This document shows, one piece after another, positions 63,651 through 64,000 of a stretch of DNA of 64,000 bases (the stretch's first letter is position 1; each line of letters begins with the position of its first letter). The translations under genes were made by a program, and so were the position numbers. Below the pieces are notes generated by a model that worked only from the letters and a program-made list of their open reading frames with translations, made no database searches and was not told the DNA's origin. This DNA comes from Helicoverpa zea (taxonomy: Eukaryota > Arthropoda > Insecta > Lepidoptera > Noctuidae): the NCBI RefSeq assembly GCF_022581195.2, contig NC_061475.1:1612001-1676000 (forward strand), read 5' to 3'.

Positions 63651-64000
63651 GTAAGTGGTTTTTTTATATGTATTATATAAATTTACTTCGTTAGAGTGAA
63701 AATATAATATGGATAAACCATTAGCAGGATCTGTCTTCCTTCTAACCGATTTATCCCAATATTTTACCTATCTTTTAATTTGCTCACCAAAGAAAAAATT
63801 ACTGACTTGTATAAAATAAAATTTTACACATAGAATATGTACACATATGTGTTAGTTCATGAACACATTATATTTAGAATATGTTAGTCGTTACTCATTC
63901 TTCATATTTTACTTCAAACATTTTATACTTCTGGCCTTTAAATTAAAAAACATCGGTCCATATAGGTACGGCGAAATTATCCGCAAACACATAGAAAACA
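63651..64000. other. Start of intron 6 of the Jheh-like gene
   Basis: AT-rich intron sequence to the window edge, no exon. Confidence 0.8.

Overview
This window is eukaryotic nuclear DNA from an insect and very probably from a moth or butterfly, perhaps a noctuid-type moth. It is AT-rich, its genes are split by canonical GT-AG introns, and it is full of repeats typical of Lepidoptera: tRNA-headed SINEs, small Helitrons with CTAG ends inserted between A and T, a cecropia-type mariner, many MITEs, and LINE 3' ends. The species is an inference; no host gene here names it.

Layout. From 1 to about 28.3 kb I see one host gene, a tRNA-Gly(UCC) on the minus strand at 3083-3154. The rest is repeats. 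The most striking is an LTR retroelement at 8906-14853 (minus orientation). It has two 187-bp LTRs that read as identical, a 5-bp ATACT target duplication, a tRNA-Ser(GCU)-type primer site and a polypurine tract. Its 5.6-kb interior has no recognisable gag or pol and instead holds two tandem-repeat arrays, a SINE and a LINE tail. It is inserted in one arm of a long palindrome that heads the first of two tandem ~1.6-kb repeat units (8617-17837). Further right lie a 970-bp TIR element (18329-19298), a mariner-type MITE with ~205-bp arms (20188-20773), a SINE/LINE nest with readable target duplications (21528-22923), a Helitron, a hAT-like element and a chimeric MITE.

From 28.3 to 46.5 kb there is one plus-strand gene with four visible coding exons, a facilitated trehalose/sugar transporter of the Tret1 type (about 783 aa) with a long, Arg/Tyr-rich hydrophilic N-terminal exon. 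Its 11.5-kb intron 1 holds a dead full-length mariner and several lepidopteran repeats. From 46.5 to 54.4 kb is AT-rich intergenic sequence with two MITEs.

From 54.4 kb to the right edge runs a plus-strand microsomal epoxide hydrolase gene of the juvenile hormone epoxide hydrolase (Jheh) type. Six coding exons are present; the last one or more exons, with the C-terminal catalytic residues, lie outside the window.

The two host genes point the same way but do not form an operon. One would import trehalose or another sugar across the plasma membrane; the other would hydrate the epoxide of juvenile hormone in the endoplasmic reticulum. I found no CRISPR array, rRNA, or new multi-gene system. The most unusual objects are the recently inserted non-coding LTR element with its higher-order minisatellite, the long palindrome it interrupts, and the stratified transposon insertions.
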